Origin: Fervidobacterium_A thailandense
GTDB taxonomy: Bacteria > Thermotogota > Thermotogae > Thermotogales > Fervidobacteriaceae
NCBI RefSeq assembly: GCF_041505935.1
Contig: NZ_CP140110.1
Reading direction: 5' to 3' (one strand)
DNA length: 64,000 nt
Made by a program: the position numbers and the translations under genes. How positions within the stretch are numbered: position 1 is the first letter of the stretch; the number at the start of each line of letters is the position of its first letter. Under the pieces are notes generated by a model. That model searched no databases, was not told the origin of the DNA, and worked only from the letters and a program-made list of their open reading frames with translations. Shown one piece after another: positions 26,839-34,678 of the stretch.

Positions 26839-27699
26839 CTAAATCAGTTCTTTAAATCCCTCTCCGTACACGTTTCTCGCTTCGTTAACGATAAAGAACG
26901 CGTGTGGATCGATCCGTTTGATGTTCGAAACTAATTCGTGAAGTTCCCTTCGCTTCAGTGCTACAAGCAACATGCGACGCTTCTGACCCGTGTAACCACC
27001 GGTTACGTCGAGTATCGTGACACCTCTTTCAAGCTCGTTTAAAACGAAATCTTTTATTTCCTCGTACTTATCCGAGATTATCCAGACATTAACAGACAGT
27101 TCCAAACCTTTTAGAACAAAGTCGATCATCGTACCGTTCAGAACGATGGAGAGTACCGAGTACATCCCTGTGTTCAAATCGTAAGCCAAGCCAGCCATTA
27201 CACCGATGGAAAAGTCCAGGAAGAGTATCGACATACCCATCGGTGCCCCGAAGAACTTGTTGAGTATCTTAGCGAGGATGTCCGTACCACCTGTGGATGC
27301 GTTCTGTGAAAAGGCAAGGGCCATTCCGACAGCTGTTAGGAGGTTGCCGAAAAAGACGGCTACGATGGTGTCACCTGTGTATTTGAAAATCGGGAAGATT
27401 CTATCGAACAAGTCGATCAGAAAGTTCAAAAGAAACGTACAATAAATTGTTTTAAAGCTGAAATCGAATCCAACCAATATGAACGCAATGGCAAAGAGTG
27501 TGATGTTGATGATGTACATCCACACACCAACCGACAGGTTGATAAACCGATTCAAAACTATTGCAAGCCCCGACGCACCACCTGCCGCAATATTGTTGGG
27601 TATCAGAAAAATTGCCAGTCCCAGCGCGGTTAACAACACGCCAAAGGATGAAAGAAAGTACTCTTTGGCTATCAGCTTACCAGTCTTTCTAATTCCCAC
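26839..27699 (-). CDS. YitT family membrane protein (DUF161/DUF2179)
   Basis: The 286-residue protein has five to six hydrophobic segments with SSFGVLLTALGLAIFLIPNN followed by IAAGGASGLAIVLNR, and SQNASTGGTDILAKILNKFF. A soluble C-terminal DUF2179 domain (GVTILDVTGGYTGQKRRMLL) follows. Molecular function is unknown. The GTG start at 27699 overlaps the end of sucD by 28 bases, so it belongs to the riboswitch-led sucC-sucD-yitT operon. Confidence 0.9.
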   Translation of the reverse strand: MGIRKTGKLIAKEYFLSSFGVLLTALGLAIFLIPNNIAAGGASGLAIVLNRFINLSVGVWMYIINITLFAIAFILVGFDFSFKTIYCTFLLNFLIDLFDRIFPIFKYTGDTIVAVFFGNLLTAVGMALAFSQNASTGGTDILAKILNKFFGAPMGMSILFLDFSIGVMAGLAYDLNTGMYSVLSIVLNGTMIDFVLKGLELSVNVWIISDKYEEIKDFVLNELERGVTILDVTGGYTGQKRRMLLVALKRRELHELVSNIKRIDPHAFFIVNEARNVYGEGFKELI

Positions 27700-28535
27700 G
27701 GTAATCTCACCACCTTAACACCCATTTGCATCATCGCACGCTCCTTGTACAGAACCTTTCCCTTTTCACCTTCGACAATGGCACCAGCGTGCCCCATCCT
27801 TTTGCCTTCCGGCGCGTGTCTTCCGGCAAAAAATGCGTATATGTTCAATGGCTGGAATCCAATTTTCAACGCATATTCCACACCGCGAACTTCATCCTCT
27901 CCACCGATCTCTCCAATAACCAATACCTTTTCAAACCCATGTTCCTTGATGATTTCAAATGCCTCAGCGACGTTTGTCCCAACAATTGGATCTCCTCCAA
28001 GTCCAAGGCACAATCCAACACCTGGCCCTTCGCTAAGTATCTTGGCCATTTCGTACATGAGCGTACCGCTTCTGGAAATGATGGCAAACTGACCAGGCTT
28101 GAAGTACTTCTCCGGCATGATACCGACCTTTAAGCGTTCCTGCGGATAAATTATCCCCGGACAGTTCGGGCCAATCAAGATCCTACGTTCGCGTTTTGCA
28201 GCTTTCACCATTTCGAGTGTATCGTGGATCGGAACGTGTTCGGTGATTATCACAAATTTTTCGACACCGGCCAATAGTGCATCATCAAATGCTTCACAGA
28301 CGTGCTGTGCCGGTACAAAGAAAATCGCTGTGTCAACCTTTCCATGTTTCTCGACAAAGTCCTTTAACGAATAGTAAACAGGAACACCATGCACTTCTTT
28401 TATCTCCTTGTTTTTACTCACACCACAGACAACTTGCGTTCCGTATTCAATCATACGCTTGGTGTGAAAACTACCGTATCGTCCCGTTATCCCGTACACG
28501 CACACCTTATCTTGCCTCGAGAACATGACTCTCAC
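27672..28535 (-). CDS. sucD: Succinate--CoA ligase (ADP-forming) alpha subunit
   Basis: The 287-residue CoA-binding subunit shows VYGITGRYGSFHTKRMIEYG, IGPNCPGIIYPQE, SRSGTLMYEMAKILSE, GLGGDPIVGTNVAEAF, and the phosphohistidine segment GKRMGHAGAIVEG. The reaction interconverts succinyl-CoA and succinate with ADP phosphorylation, although other acyl-CoA substrates are possible. The GTG start at 28535 overlaps sucC by 29 bases; ATG 28526 is an alternative. Under the second cobalamin riboswitch. Confidence 0.9.
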   Translation of the reverse strand: MRVMFSRQDKVCVYGITGRYGSFHTKRMIEYGTQVVCGVSKNKEIKEVHGVPVYYSLKDFVEKHGKVDTAIFFVPAQHVCEAFDDALLAGVEKFVIITEHVPIHDTLEMVKAAKRERRILIGPNCPGIIYPQERLKVGIMPEKYFKPGQFAIISRSGTLMYEMAKILSEGPGVGLCLGLGGDPIVGTNVAEAFEIIKEHGFEKVLVIGEIGGEDEVRGVEYALKIGFQPLNIYAFFAGRHAPEGKRMGHAGAIVEGEKGKVLYKERAMMQMGVKVVRLPWELERLVS

Positions 28536-29559
28536 CGACCTTTCCTTCCTTCCACTGCAGGAGTTGGGCCATTAGTTCTTTCATGTCAGATGCACAAGTA
28601 ATTCCGTTCTCGAGCAGGTATTTTCTTGCTTCATCCTCGTGTGTACCTGAAAGTCTAACAAAAAGTTGAACCTGTGGGTTGGATTTCGAGAATTCAACGA
28701 TACCTTTGGCTACTTCCAACGTATCGGTTATTCCACCGAAGATGTTTAATACAACAATATTTGAAAAACCACATACGGTATCCAACGCTTTCAGTAATTC
28801 CTCCCTGCTTGCTCCACCGCCGATATCGTAGAAGTTCGCCGGCTCAAGACCGTGTTCTTTTAAAACATCGATAGTTGCCATGACGATGCCAGCACCGCAT
28901 CCTATGACACCGATATCCCCATCGAGTCGAACGAAGTGTTCTGCACCATCTTTCTTAACCCACGTTTGCCGAAACAGTGCGTTTTCATCGACGTGGAACA
29001 CCGCGTCAAGCATGTAAAGTATACCGTTTGAGACTCCTATCGGATTGATTTCGAGCAGGGTTAGATCGTATTCCAGGAATATCTCAAGGAGGGTTTTGGC
29101 AAGTGGTTGGACGACTCTTGGAAGGTTCGTAATATCCGTTGTTTTGATAACCTTCTCCGGTTCCCTGGTGGAAATTTCCTCAATATCCACTCCTCCAAAT
29201 TTCGAAAAGATGAACAGGATGTCACGAAGTGTTCTATCCACCGACAGTGAAATGTACCACTCTTCATCGTGTTCCACCAGTTCCTCAACAAGCACACCTT
29301 CGGGAAGTTCTCCCTTTATAGGTTTTGAGAGTAAGTGCTCGATTCCCTCCTTGGCTTCCTCGAGCGTGTGGGCAAAGAGTACCCCGCCTGCCTTCATCCT
29401 TCCCCCGACGAGTACTTGAGATTTGAGTACCACCGGAAAACCGAGCTTGAGTAGACCTTTCTCCACCTCTTCGTTGTAGCTCGTTACAAAAATAGACTTT
29501 GGAACCCGCAAGCCGTGTTTGTCCAAAATCCGCTTAGCCACGTACTCTTGAACCTTCAT
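28507..29559 (-). CDS. sucC: Succinate--CoA ligase (ADP-forming) beta subunit
   Basis: The 350-residue ATP-grasp subunit begins KVQEYVAKRILDKHGLRVPK and has VVLKSQVLVGGRMKAGGV, LLEINPIGVSNGILYMLDAV, IGCGAGIVMATIDVL, and VLNIFGGITDTLEVAKGIVE, all family signatures. It is slightly short for SucC (370-390). The start at 29559 follows GGGGGAGACT directly behind a terminator hairpin. It is the first gene downstream of a cobalamin riboswitch. Confidence 0.92.
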   Translation of the reverse strand: MKVQEYVAKRILDKHGLRVPKSIFVTSYNEEVEKGLLKLGFPVVLKSQVLVGGRMKAGGVLFAHTLEEAKEGIEHLLSKPIKGELPEGVLVEELVEHDEEWYISLSVDRTLRDILFIFSKFGGVDIEEISTREPEKVIKTTDITNLPRVVQPLAKTLLEIFLEYDLTLLEINPIGVSNGILYMLDAVFHVDENALFRQTWVKKDGAEHFVRLDGDIGVIGCGAGIVMATIDVLKEHGLEPANFYDIGGGASREELLKALDTVCGFSNIVVLNIFGGITDTLEVAKGIVEFSKSNPQVQLFVRLSGTHEDEARKYLLENGITCASDMKELMAQLLQWKEGKVGESHVLEAR

Positions 29560-29572
29560 ACAGTCTCCCCCT

Positions 29573-29614
29573 TTAAAAACAAAATTTCCCCAAAAATCGA
29601 TGGTTTTTGGGAAA
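29573..29614 (-). terminator. Expression-platform terminator of the sucCD riboswitch
   Basis: On the minus strand TTCCCAAAAA pairs with TTTTTGGGGAA around CCATCGA and is followed by ATTTTGTTTTT. It lies between the cobalamin aptamer and the sucC ribosome-binding site. Confidence 0.8.
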
Positions 29615-29615
29615 A

Positions 29616-29780
29616 CCATCCCGCAAAGGCAGGTCTCCCGACTCGTGGATCATCCTACTCCCCGCGCCTTCCCAGCCGCTTGGCCAGTGGCTTCTTGCGG
29701 GTTTCGTCCCCACTCACGGTGGCCCGACCGTCCCGGACTTTCACCGGAGTTCCCTTTTAAGCTCGTCGCACCTTTGCGGT
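29616..29780 (-). ncRNA. Cobalamin riboswitch upstream of sucC-sucD-yitT
   Basis: On the minus strand the aptamer reads CTCCGGTGAAAGTCCGGGAC, GGGGACGAAACCCGCAAG, GCCACTGGCCAAGCGGCTGG, then GAAGGCGCGGGGAGTAGGAT, closely matching the copy before cobT. A promoter, this aptamer and a terminator are in order before sucC, so adenosylcobalamin should repress this operon. Confidence 0.93.
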
Positions 29781-29829
29781 TGGGGATATTCACTTTTTCA
29801 GCCTTTCGAATTATCCTTTCATCATTTAC

Positions 29830-29857
29830 ATTTTAGCACGCATTCAAAACTTTTCAA
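29830..29857 (-). promoter_or_regulatory. Promoter for the cobalamin riboswitch-sucC transcript
   Basis: On the minus strand TTGAAA and TAAAAT are separated by 16 bases, about 50 bases before the aptamer. Confidence 0.6.
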
Positions 29858-29956
29858 AGAAACTTTTCCACTAAAACTGAGGAATGCGTCACACTTACCT
29901 CAAGTTAGCTTCTTAAAATTGCCCGTTTCATCGGTATGCACACGTATGTTCAAGAC

Positions 29957-30829
29957 TCAGGGCTCAGACCTTGAAACCTCAAGCGAAAAGTCCACGTACG
30001 AAACCTCGCTCGTGAGTCTACCCACGGAGATGACGTCGAAATACTCACAAGCGTACTTTTCTATGTTGTTCGGATCGACGCCCCCGGAATATTCGATGAT
30101 GATGTGTGGGAAGGCACGTTTTAACCTACCGGCAAGTTCGCAGGCATGTTCCACGGGCATGTTGTCGAGCATCAATACGTCCACACCGGCATTCGCGGCC
30201 TCGAAGGCTGTGTCCTCGTCTTCCACTTCGATTTCTATCTTCTTACTGAAACTCGCCATTTCTTTCACCTTGCGCACAGCTTCCGAGACGCACCCGTAGA
30301 GCGCAATGTGGTTGTCCTTTATCATAACCATGTCCGAAAGGTTTAAACGGTGAGTATCCCCGCCACCATGGATGACGGCAATTTTTTGGAGCATAGCGGT
30401 AAATGGTATCGTTTTTCTCGTTGCCGCGATTTTCGTGTGAACTCCCTTCTGCCTAAGTCTTTCAACGAGTATCCTTGTCTTTGTCGCTATCGAGCTCATG
30501 AATGATAAGACGTTGAGAATCGTTCGCTCGCAAACAAGTACGTTGTATGCGTCACCTTCGAGTGTTGCAACCACACCTCTTTCCGCGCACTCACCATCGC
30601 GGTGGAAAAATTTGACCTTTACATCGAACCGCTCCAGTACCTTCTCGACAATCTCTGTTCCGGACAAAACCGCCCATTCCGATTTCAGGAGTATATTTCC
30701 TTTTGCGACCGTTCCCCTTAACGGGTAGGAAGCAAAATCGATGAAGTACTCATCGTCCCTTATCAGTTTCACGATCTCTTCAACGATCCTTTCGTACAAC
30801 TTAAACCACCTCGATGGAGTTCGAAACAC
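29957..30829 (-). CDS. nadC: Nicotinate-nucleotide diphosphorylase (carboxylating), quinolinate phosphoribosyltransferase
   Basis: NadC converts quinolinate and PRPP to nicotinate mononucleotide in de novo NAD synthesis. The 290-residue protein has RTILNVLSFMSSIATKT, AATRKTIPFTAMLQKIAVIH, GGGDTHRLNLSDMVMIKDNH, LMLDNM and IEYSGGVDPNNI, the QPRTase signature set. It follows nadA with the stop and start sharing one base. Last gene of the thi-nad run. Confidence 0.94.
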   Translation of the reverse strand: MFRTPSRWFKLYERIVEEIVKLIRDDEYFIDFASYPLRGTVAKGNILLKSEWAVLSGTEIVEKVLERFDVKVKFFHRDGECAERGVVATLEGDAYNVLVCERTILNVLSFMSSIATKTRILVERLRQKGVHTKIAATRKTIPFTAMLQKIAVIHGGGDTHRLNLSDMVMIKDNHIALYGCVSEAVRKVKEMASFSKKIEIEVEDEDTAFEAANAGVDVLMLDNMPVEHACELAGRLKRAFPHIIIEYSGGVDPNNIEKYACEYFDVISVGRLTSEVSYVDFSLEVSRSEP

Positions 30830-31779
30830 TATTTTTTGCCCACGTGCGTTGAAGCCGTGAGTTTAAGCATATCTTCGACGAGCTTTCTAATCTTCTCCCC
30901 CAGTCGTTCATCCAGCACGACCTCCGGTCCGTCGCTCAACAACGCACGGTAGGTATTCCTGAGATTGTTCTTTTTCATATTGTAGCACACCATGGAATCT
31001 ATGGTCAGGAAAGTTCTATCCGGGTAAAGTGCTCTCAGTTTCTCAGCCATCCCAACTTCCGTTACCACGATGAAAGTCTTCGCACTCGAAGCCATCGGGT
31101 ATTTTTCCATCTGTGCGGTGCTACCGACAAAGTGCGCAATCTTCCGAACTTGCTCCGGAACCTCAGGATGTACCATAACCTCTGCATCGGGATACTTCTC
31201 GAGCAACTTTCGGACTTGTGCTGTGGTAACGAAGTTATGCACATGACAGTAACCGAGTTCCCCTGGAATCGGGATCACACGCTTTCCCGTCTTTTCCGCT
31301 ACGTAACTTGCAAGATTTTTGTCCGGTCCGAACAGAACAGTGTCACTCGGCACGTTTCGCACCACATCAACAGCGTTTGCCGATGTACATAAATAATCGG
31401 CCAAGAACTTTGTTCTTGCCGTACTGTTGACGTAAACAACGAACGGTGCGTCGTACTTTTCCTTTGCTTTTGCGATCTCCTCCTCAGTTAGGCTGTTAGC
31501 CATCGGACAGGTAGCGCAAAGAACCGGAACGACGACTTTCTTCTCCGGATTAAGTGCCTTCACCGTCTCAGCCATGAAGTCAACTCCGAGGAATAGGATT
31601 CTCTCGGCATTCGTCTCCATGGCCTGTCGTGCCAGCTGGAGGGAGTCACCGACAAAGTCGGCTATCCGTTGTAACTCGGGAATCTGGTAGTTGTGTGCCA
31701 TGATCAGGTATCCTTTTTCCTTAGCTAACTGCCGTAGCATTTCCGGTTCAACGACGTACGGCATCCTTTCAGTTTTCAC
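30829..31779 (-). CDS. nadA: Quinolinate synthase
   Basis: NadA condenses iminoaspartate with dihydroxyacetone phosphate, using a [4Fe-4S] cluster held by three Cys. These are visible in VPVLCATCPMANSLT, GELGYCHVHNF and IDSMVCYNMKKNNL. The start motif IMAHNYQIPELQRIADFVGD is typical. The GTG start at 31779, with GGGAGGGA upstream, is preferred over an ATG at 31803 that would overlap nadX. About 316 residues. Confidence 0.94.
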   Translation of the reverse strand: MKTERMPYVVEPEMLRQLAKEKGYLIMAHNYQIPELQRIADFVGDSLQLARQAMETNAERILFLGVDFMAETVKALNPEKKVVVPVLCATCPMANSLTEEEIAKAKEKYDAPFVVYVNSTARTKFLADYLCTSANAVDVVRNVPSDTVLFGPDKNLASYVAEKTGKRVIPIPGELGYCHVHNFVTTAQVRKLLEKYPDAEVMVHPEVPEQVRKIAHFVGSTAQMEKYPMASSAKTFIVVTEVGMAEKLRALYPDRTFLTIDSMVCYNMKKNNLRNTYRALLSDGPEVVLDERLGEKIRKLVEDMLKLTASTHVGKK

Positions 31780-31799
31780 GGTACATCCCTCCCAGTTGT

Positions 31800-32540
31800 T
31801 CACCCAACGACGAACTTCTCGATTCTCTTCTTCAGCGCCGCCACCAGTGAAAGTGGTGCCAAGTAGCTGGTCTTAGGATTCGGAGAAGGTTTGTTCTGGA
31901 GTACGAGTTTGTAATTCCCCACCGAAGAACTTATCTCCACCTCGTGGATGTTCTGAGAAATCGATGGATCCGCGAGCATTTCCACGTTAACTTTGTTAAA
32001 GTCTTTCGCGGCAAGCGCCAGAGTAACTGCAACGTTGATGTTCTGCGGGAAGTTGCGTATAGCATCGTAGACACTTCCGGAGAACACGACACGTGGTTCT
32101 GAGATCGAACCTGCATCCATACCGAACGCTGCAGGTGGTTTCCTCGTTCTCAGCTTTACGGTCTCCAAATAACCTTCCAGCGCACATATTATATCGATAC
32201 CACCAACCGCACCCGAGGGCACGAAAACTTTGGATGTGGAATTTTTCAACTCCTCAGCGAATCTGCGTGTGAATTCTTCATCAGCAAATGCTCCGGAACT
32301 TATCACATAAAAATCTTTACCGCTCTTGAGCACATCGATACCGAAAGTCTTCACCGCTTCAACGCTCGCTGCTTCAACAACGACGTCCGCCTCCGAAGGG
32401 ATGTAGAATTTATCACCTATGAACTGGCACGGTATGTCTTTCTTTTCCAGGTCGTAATACCAGCATCGCTCGATACGGTCACCGAGTTTCTCAAGAACGA
32501 TACGTGTGATGTTCCCTCCACCAATGAAGAAAACCTTCAT
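31800..32540 (-). CDS. nadX: L-aspartate dehydrogenase
   Basis: NadX oxidises L-aspartate to iminoaspartate with NAD(P), replacing oxygen-dependent L-aspartate oxidase, as known for Thermotoga TM1643. The ~246-residue protein starts with the dinucleotide fold KVFFIGGGNITRIVLEKLG. It then has VVVEAASVEAVKTFG, VPSGAVGGIDIICALEG, FPQNINVAVTLALAAKDF and, near the C-terminus, NKPSPNPKTSYLAPLSLVAA. The ATG at 32540 follows GGATGGTG. Only ~46 bases separate it from thiDN and no terminator is visible, so it is probably co-transcribed with the thi genes. Confidence 0.92.
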   Translation of the reverse strand: MKVFFIGGGNITRIVLEKLGDRIERCWYYDLEKKDIPCQFIGDKFYIPSEADVVVEAASVEAVKTFGIDVLKSGKDFYVISSGAFADEEFTRRFAEELKNSTSKVFVPSGAVGGIDIICALEGYLETVKLRTRKPPAAFGMDAGSISEPRVVFSGSVYDAIRNFPQNINVAVTLALAAKDFNKVNVEMLADPSISQNIHEVEISSSVGNYKLVLQNKPSPNPKTSYLAPLSLVAALKKRIEKFVVG

Positions 32541-32586
32541 ATCACCATCCACCTTCTCAAGCTTCTCAAGTTTTGTGAAAAATCTC

Positions 32587-33861
32587 TCAATAACTCGTCG
32601 ACTCTATTTTACATCTATATTCTTCTTCTGTCAATTTATGTAAATCAAATCCGATGATGACTTTAATTTTCCTGATTACATCCTCTGGATCCCTACCGAA
32701 AACTCTGATCATCGCTTCTTTGCCGAACCATCCCTCGTCGTAAATGATATCTGGAATTTCTCCAAATGTCTCGTAAGCGGTTTTTATCATCCACTGCATC
32801 GATTGGCCATCTACTTCCGCAACTTCCGGTGGCTCCTTGGAACGGTCGTATTTGAAGACCTTCAAACCGGCACGAACGGCATTTTCCACATAACTTTTAT
32901 CGTATCTCACGTTCGAAACGCACCGGATGTGTGGAGAAAATTCTTTTGCGGTGATTGCCATTCGCGCGGTGTGGGATTTATCCTTAAACGAAGGACCGGA
33001 TACGAAAACGGGTCTACCTTCTTTTAATCTGATCCGTCCGGGAAATTTTGCAACTTCTTCTTCGCTTTTGGACCAAGGAAGCGCGAATGAAACGTTCTGT
33101 CCCACCTCCGGAACGGTATGTGACCCTATCCTCTCAAGCTCCGGTACAATCGCTTCAAGCTTTCTGATAGCTTCCATCGAGAACCAATCACGTGCGAGTT
33201 TCTCCGTCTGAACTTGGGCAACCTCCGAGCGTTCGAGAACTTTCTTCAAGACCTCCATCGCCGCTCTAATAGCTTCCTCCGGCTTGTAGCCGAATGACAG
33301 GAACCCTGTGAACAAACTTGAGAACGCGCATCCGGTGCCGTGGAACTTTGTACCGTTCTTTCCGTAAACCCTTGGAATTGAAAATTCCAGGTCCTTGTAG
33401 AGCACCTTGATATCCTTGCCTTCTCTATGCCCGCACGTAACAACGCACTTCTCGTTCGGGCGAAGTCCAAGTTTCTCGGCCTCTTCATTGTTGAGTACGA
33501 CGAAATCCGCGTACTTGATGTTTTTCAGTACTTCCGTCTCTGACTCGAAAAAATGACCCGAACTCGAACTCAGTATCACGTTCCACACGATGACCGCATC
33601 CGGATATTTCTCCCTGACCAGTCGGACGAATTCGGGAGTAATAAGTCCTATCTTTATGTACCTTGGATGTTCCAAGACGCTCAGTTCCCTGTCGATCTCC
33701 TCCCAGCGCCTGAACGTTACGGAAAATACGCGCTGGGTATTCTGGACCGTATAGGTGGTAACCACTCCACTGGCCGTTATTCCCAACACCGCCAAGGACT
33801 TTATGTCCTGCAAAATCCCGGCCCCAGCGGAAGGATCAAATCCAGACAGCACCATCACCAT
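32587..33861 (-). CDS. Bifunctional HMP(-P) kinase / thiamine-phosphate synthase (ThiD-ThiN fusion)
   Basis: Residues ~1-245 are ThiD: VLSGFDPSAGAGILQDIKSL, GVVTTYTVQNTQ, KIGLIT and the ATP-site segment GTKFHGTGCAFSSLFTGFLS. Residues ~250-424 are a ThiN-type thiamine-phosphate synthase: IGSHTVPEVGQNVSFALPWS, FPGRIR, VRYDKSYVENAVRAGL and IIYDEGWFGKEAMIRVFG. ThiN replaces ThiE. The ATG at 33861 follows GAGGTGA; GTG 33870 is in frame upstream. The fusion couples pyrimidine phosphorylation to thiamine phosphate formation in the riboswitch-led operon. Confidence 0.93.
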   Translation of the reverse strand: MVMVLSGFDPSAGAGILQDIKSLAVLGITASGVVTTYTVQNTQRVFSVTFRRWEEIDRELSVLEHPRYIKIGLITPEFVRLVREKYPDAVIVWNVILSSSSGHFFESETEVLKNIKYADFVVLNNEEAEKLGLRPNEKCVVTCGHREGKDIKVLYKDLEFSIPRVYGKNGTKFHGTGCAFSSLFTGFLSFGYKPEEAIRAAMEVLKKVLERSEVAQVQTEKLARDWFSMEAIRKLEAIVPELERIGSHTVPEVGQNVSFALPWSKSEEEVAKFPGRIRLKEGRPVFVSGPSFKDKSHTARMAITAKEFSPHIRCVSNVRYDKSYVENAVRAGLKVFKYDRSKEPPEVAEVDGQSMQWMIKTAYETFGEIPDIIYDEGWFGKEAMIRVFGRDPEDVIRKIKVIIGFDLHKLTEEEYRCKIESTSY

Positions 33862-33889
33862 ATCACTCACCTCGCCCGAGAAACTTCAG

Positions 33890-34678
33890 TTACAAACTTT
33901 CGAAGAACTCAAGTAGGTGATCCAAACCTTCGGAACAGTCCGGCCCAGCTTCCAGTGTGATGTCACAACTTAGCTCTTTCACAACATCCAAAACCTCGAA
34001 AAAGCCTTTCGAATTTCCCCAGGGTGCGTGATGGCAACGTCTGTAGGTTTCGATGTCAGCGTAGTACAGGTGTACTTCTGAGATGTATGGCTCACACTTC
34101 AGGATGAAATCTACAGGTCGTATCCCATAGATTTCAGAGTCAAGTAACAAGTGTCCAACGTCAATACAAAGCGTTGCACCGGTCTCTTTTGCAAGCCAAA
34201 TGTAATCTTCGGGTGTGTGAAAATCGTCGTTTCCGTAAACGTTCTCAAGTCTGATTTCAATCAACTGGTTCAACGTAGCGATATGCTCCAAAACTTCGGA
34301 TATAATTTTCTCGTCCTTTTTCCAACTCTCTTTCTGGTGTGCGTTTGGAAAGTGCAGTACCATGTACTCTGCCCCGATTTTTCTTGAAAGACCCGCGCAG
34401 AGCTCGTTCTTTTCAAAAGTGTCTTTCCTGAGAGTCTCATCCAACGATGTGGGATTCGGGTGCACCGCAGCGTACCTGTAGATGAACGGACAATGGACGC
34501 CAAAACGTGCATTTCTGGCTTTCAAAAAATTCAACACTTTCTCAAGGTCATCCGGTCTGAAAAACGTCAGTTCGTAAAACTCGGATTGTGGCAACGTCTC
34601 CAATCGTTCCGCGTTAGCCCTTATCAAGCTGGTAGAAACAATCTTTCTCCGTTCTCTCTTAACTCTTCTTGTACTCAT
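33890..34678 (-). CDS. Uncharacterised CbiR-like TIM-barrel protein (AP endonuclease 2/sugar isomerase fold) in the thiamine operon
   Basis: The 262-residue TIM barrel has FGVHCPFIYRY, AEYMVLHFPNA, EIRLENVYGN, TLCIDVGHLLLDSEIYG, EVHLYYADIE and a C-terminal LEAGPDCSEGL. These conserved His/Asp/Glu positions are typical of trinuclear-metal phosphodiesterases or isomerases. Its DVGHLLL...EVHL pattern parallels DVGHHLL...EIHL of the CbiR protein at 20187. It overlaps thiC by 4 bases, so it is an operon member. Function is unknown; a role in cleaving the adenylated thiazole made by Thi4 is a hypothesis. Confidence 0.8.
   Translation of the reverse strand: MSTRRVKRERRKIVSTSLIRANAERLETLPQSEFYELTFFRPDDLEKVLNFLKARNARFGVHCPFIYRYAAVHPNPTSLDETLRKDTFEKNELCAGLSRKIGAEYMVLHFPNAHQKESWKKDEKIISEVLEHIATLNQLIEIRLENVYGNDDFHTPEDYIWLAKETGATLCIDVGHLLLDSEIYGIRPVDFILKCEPYISEVHLYYADIETYRRCHHAPWGNSKGFFEVLDVVKELSCDITLEAGPDCSEGLDHLLEFFESL

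Noticed and set aside
29607..30299. 230-residue plus-strand open frame over the sucC leader and nadC
   Set aside because: It runs antisense through the cobalamin riboswitch and nadC; no family resemblance.
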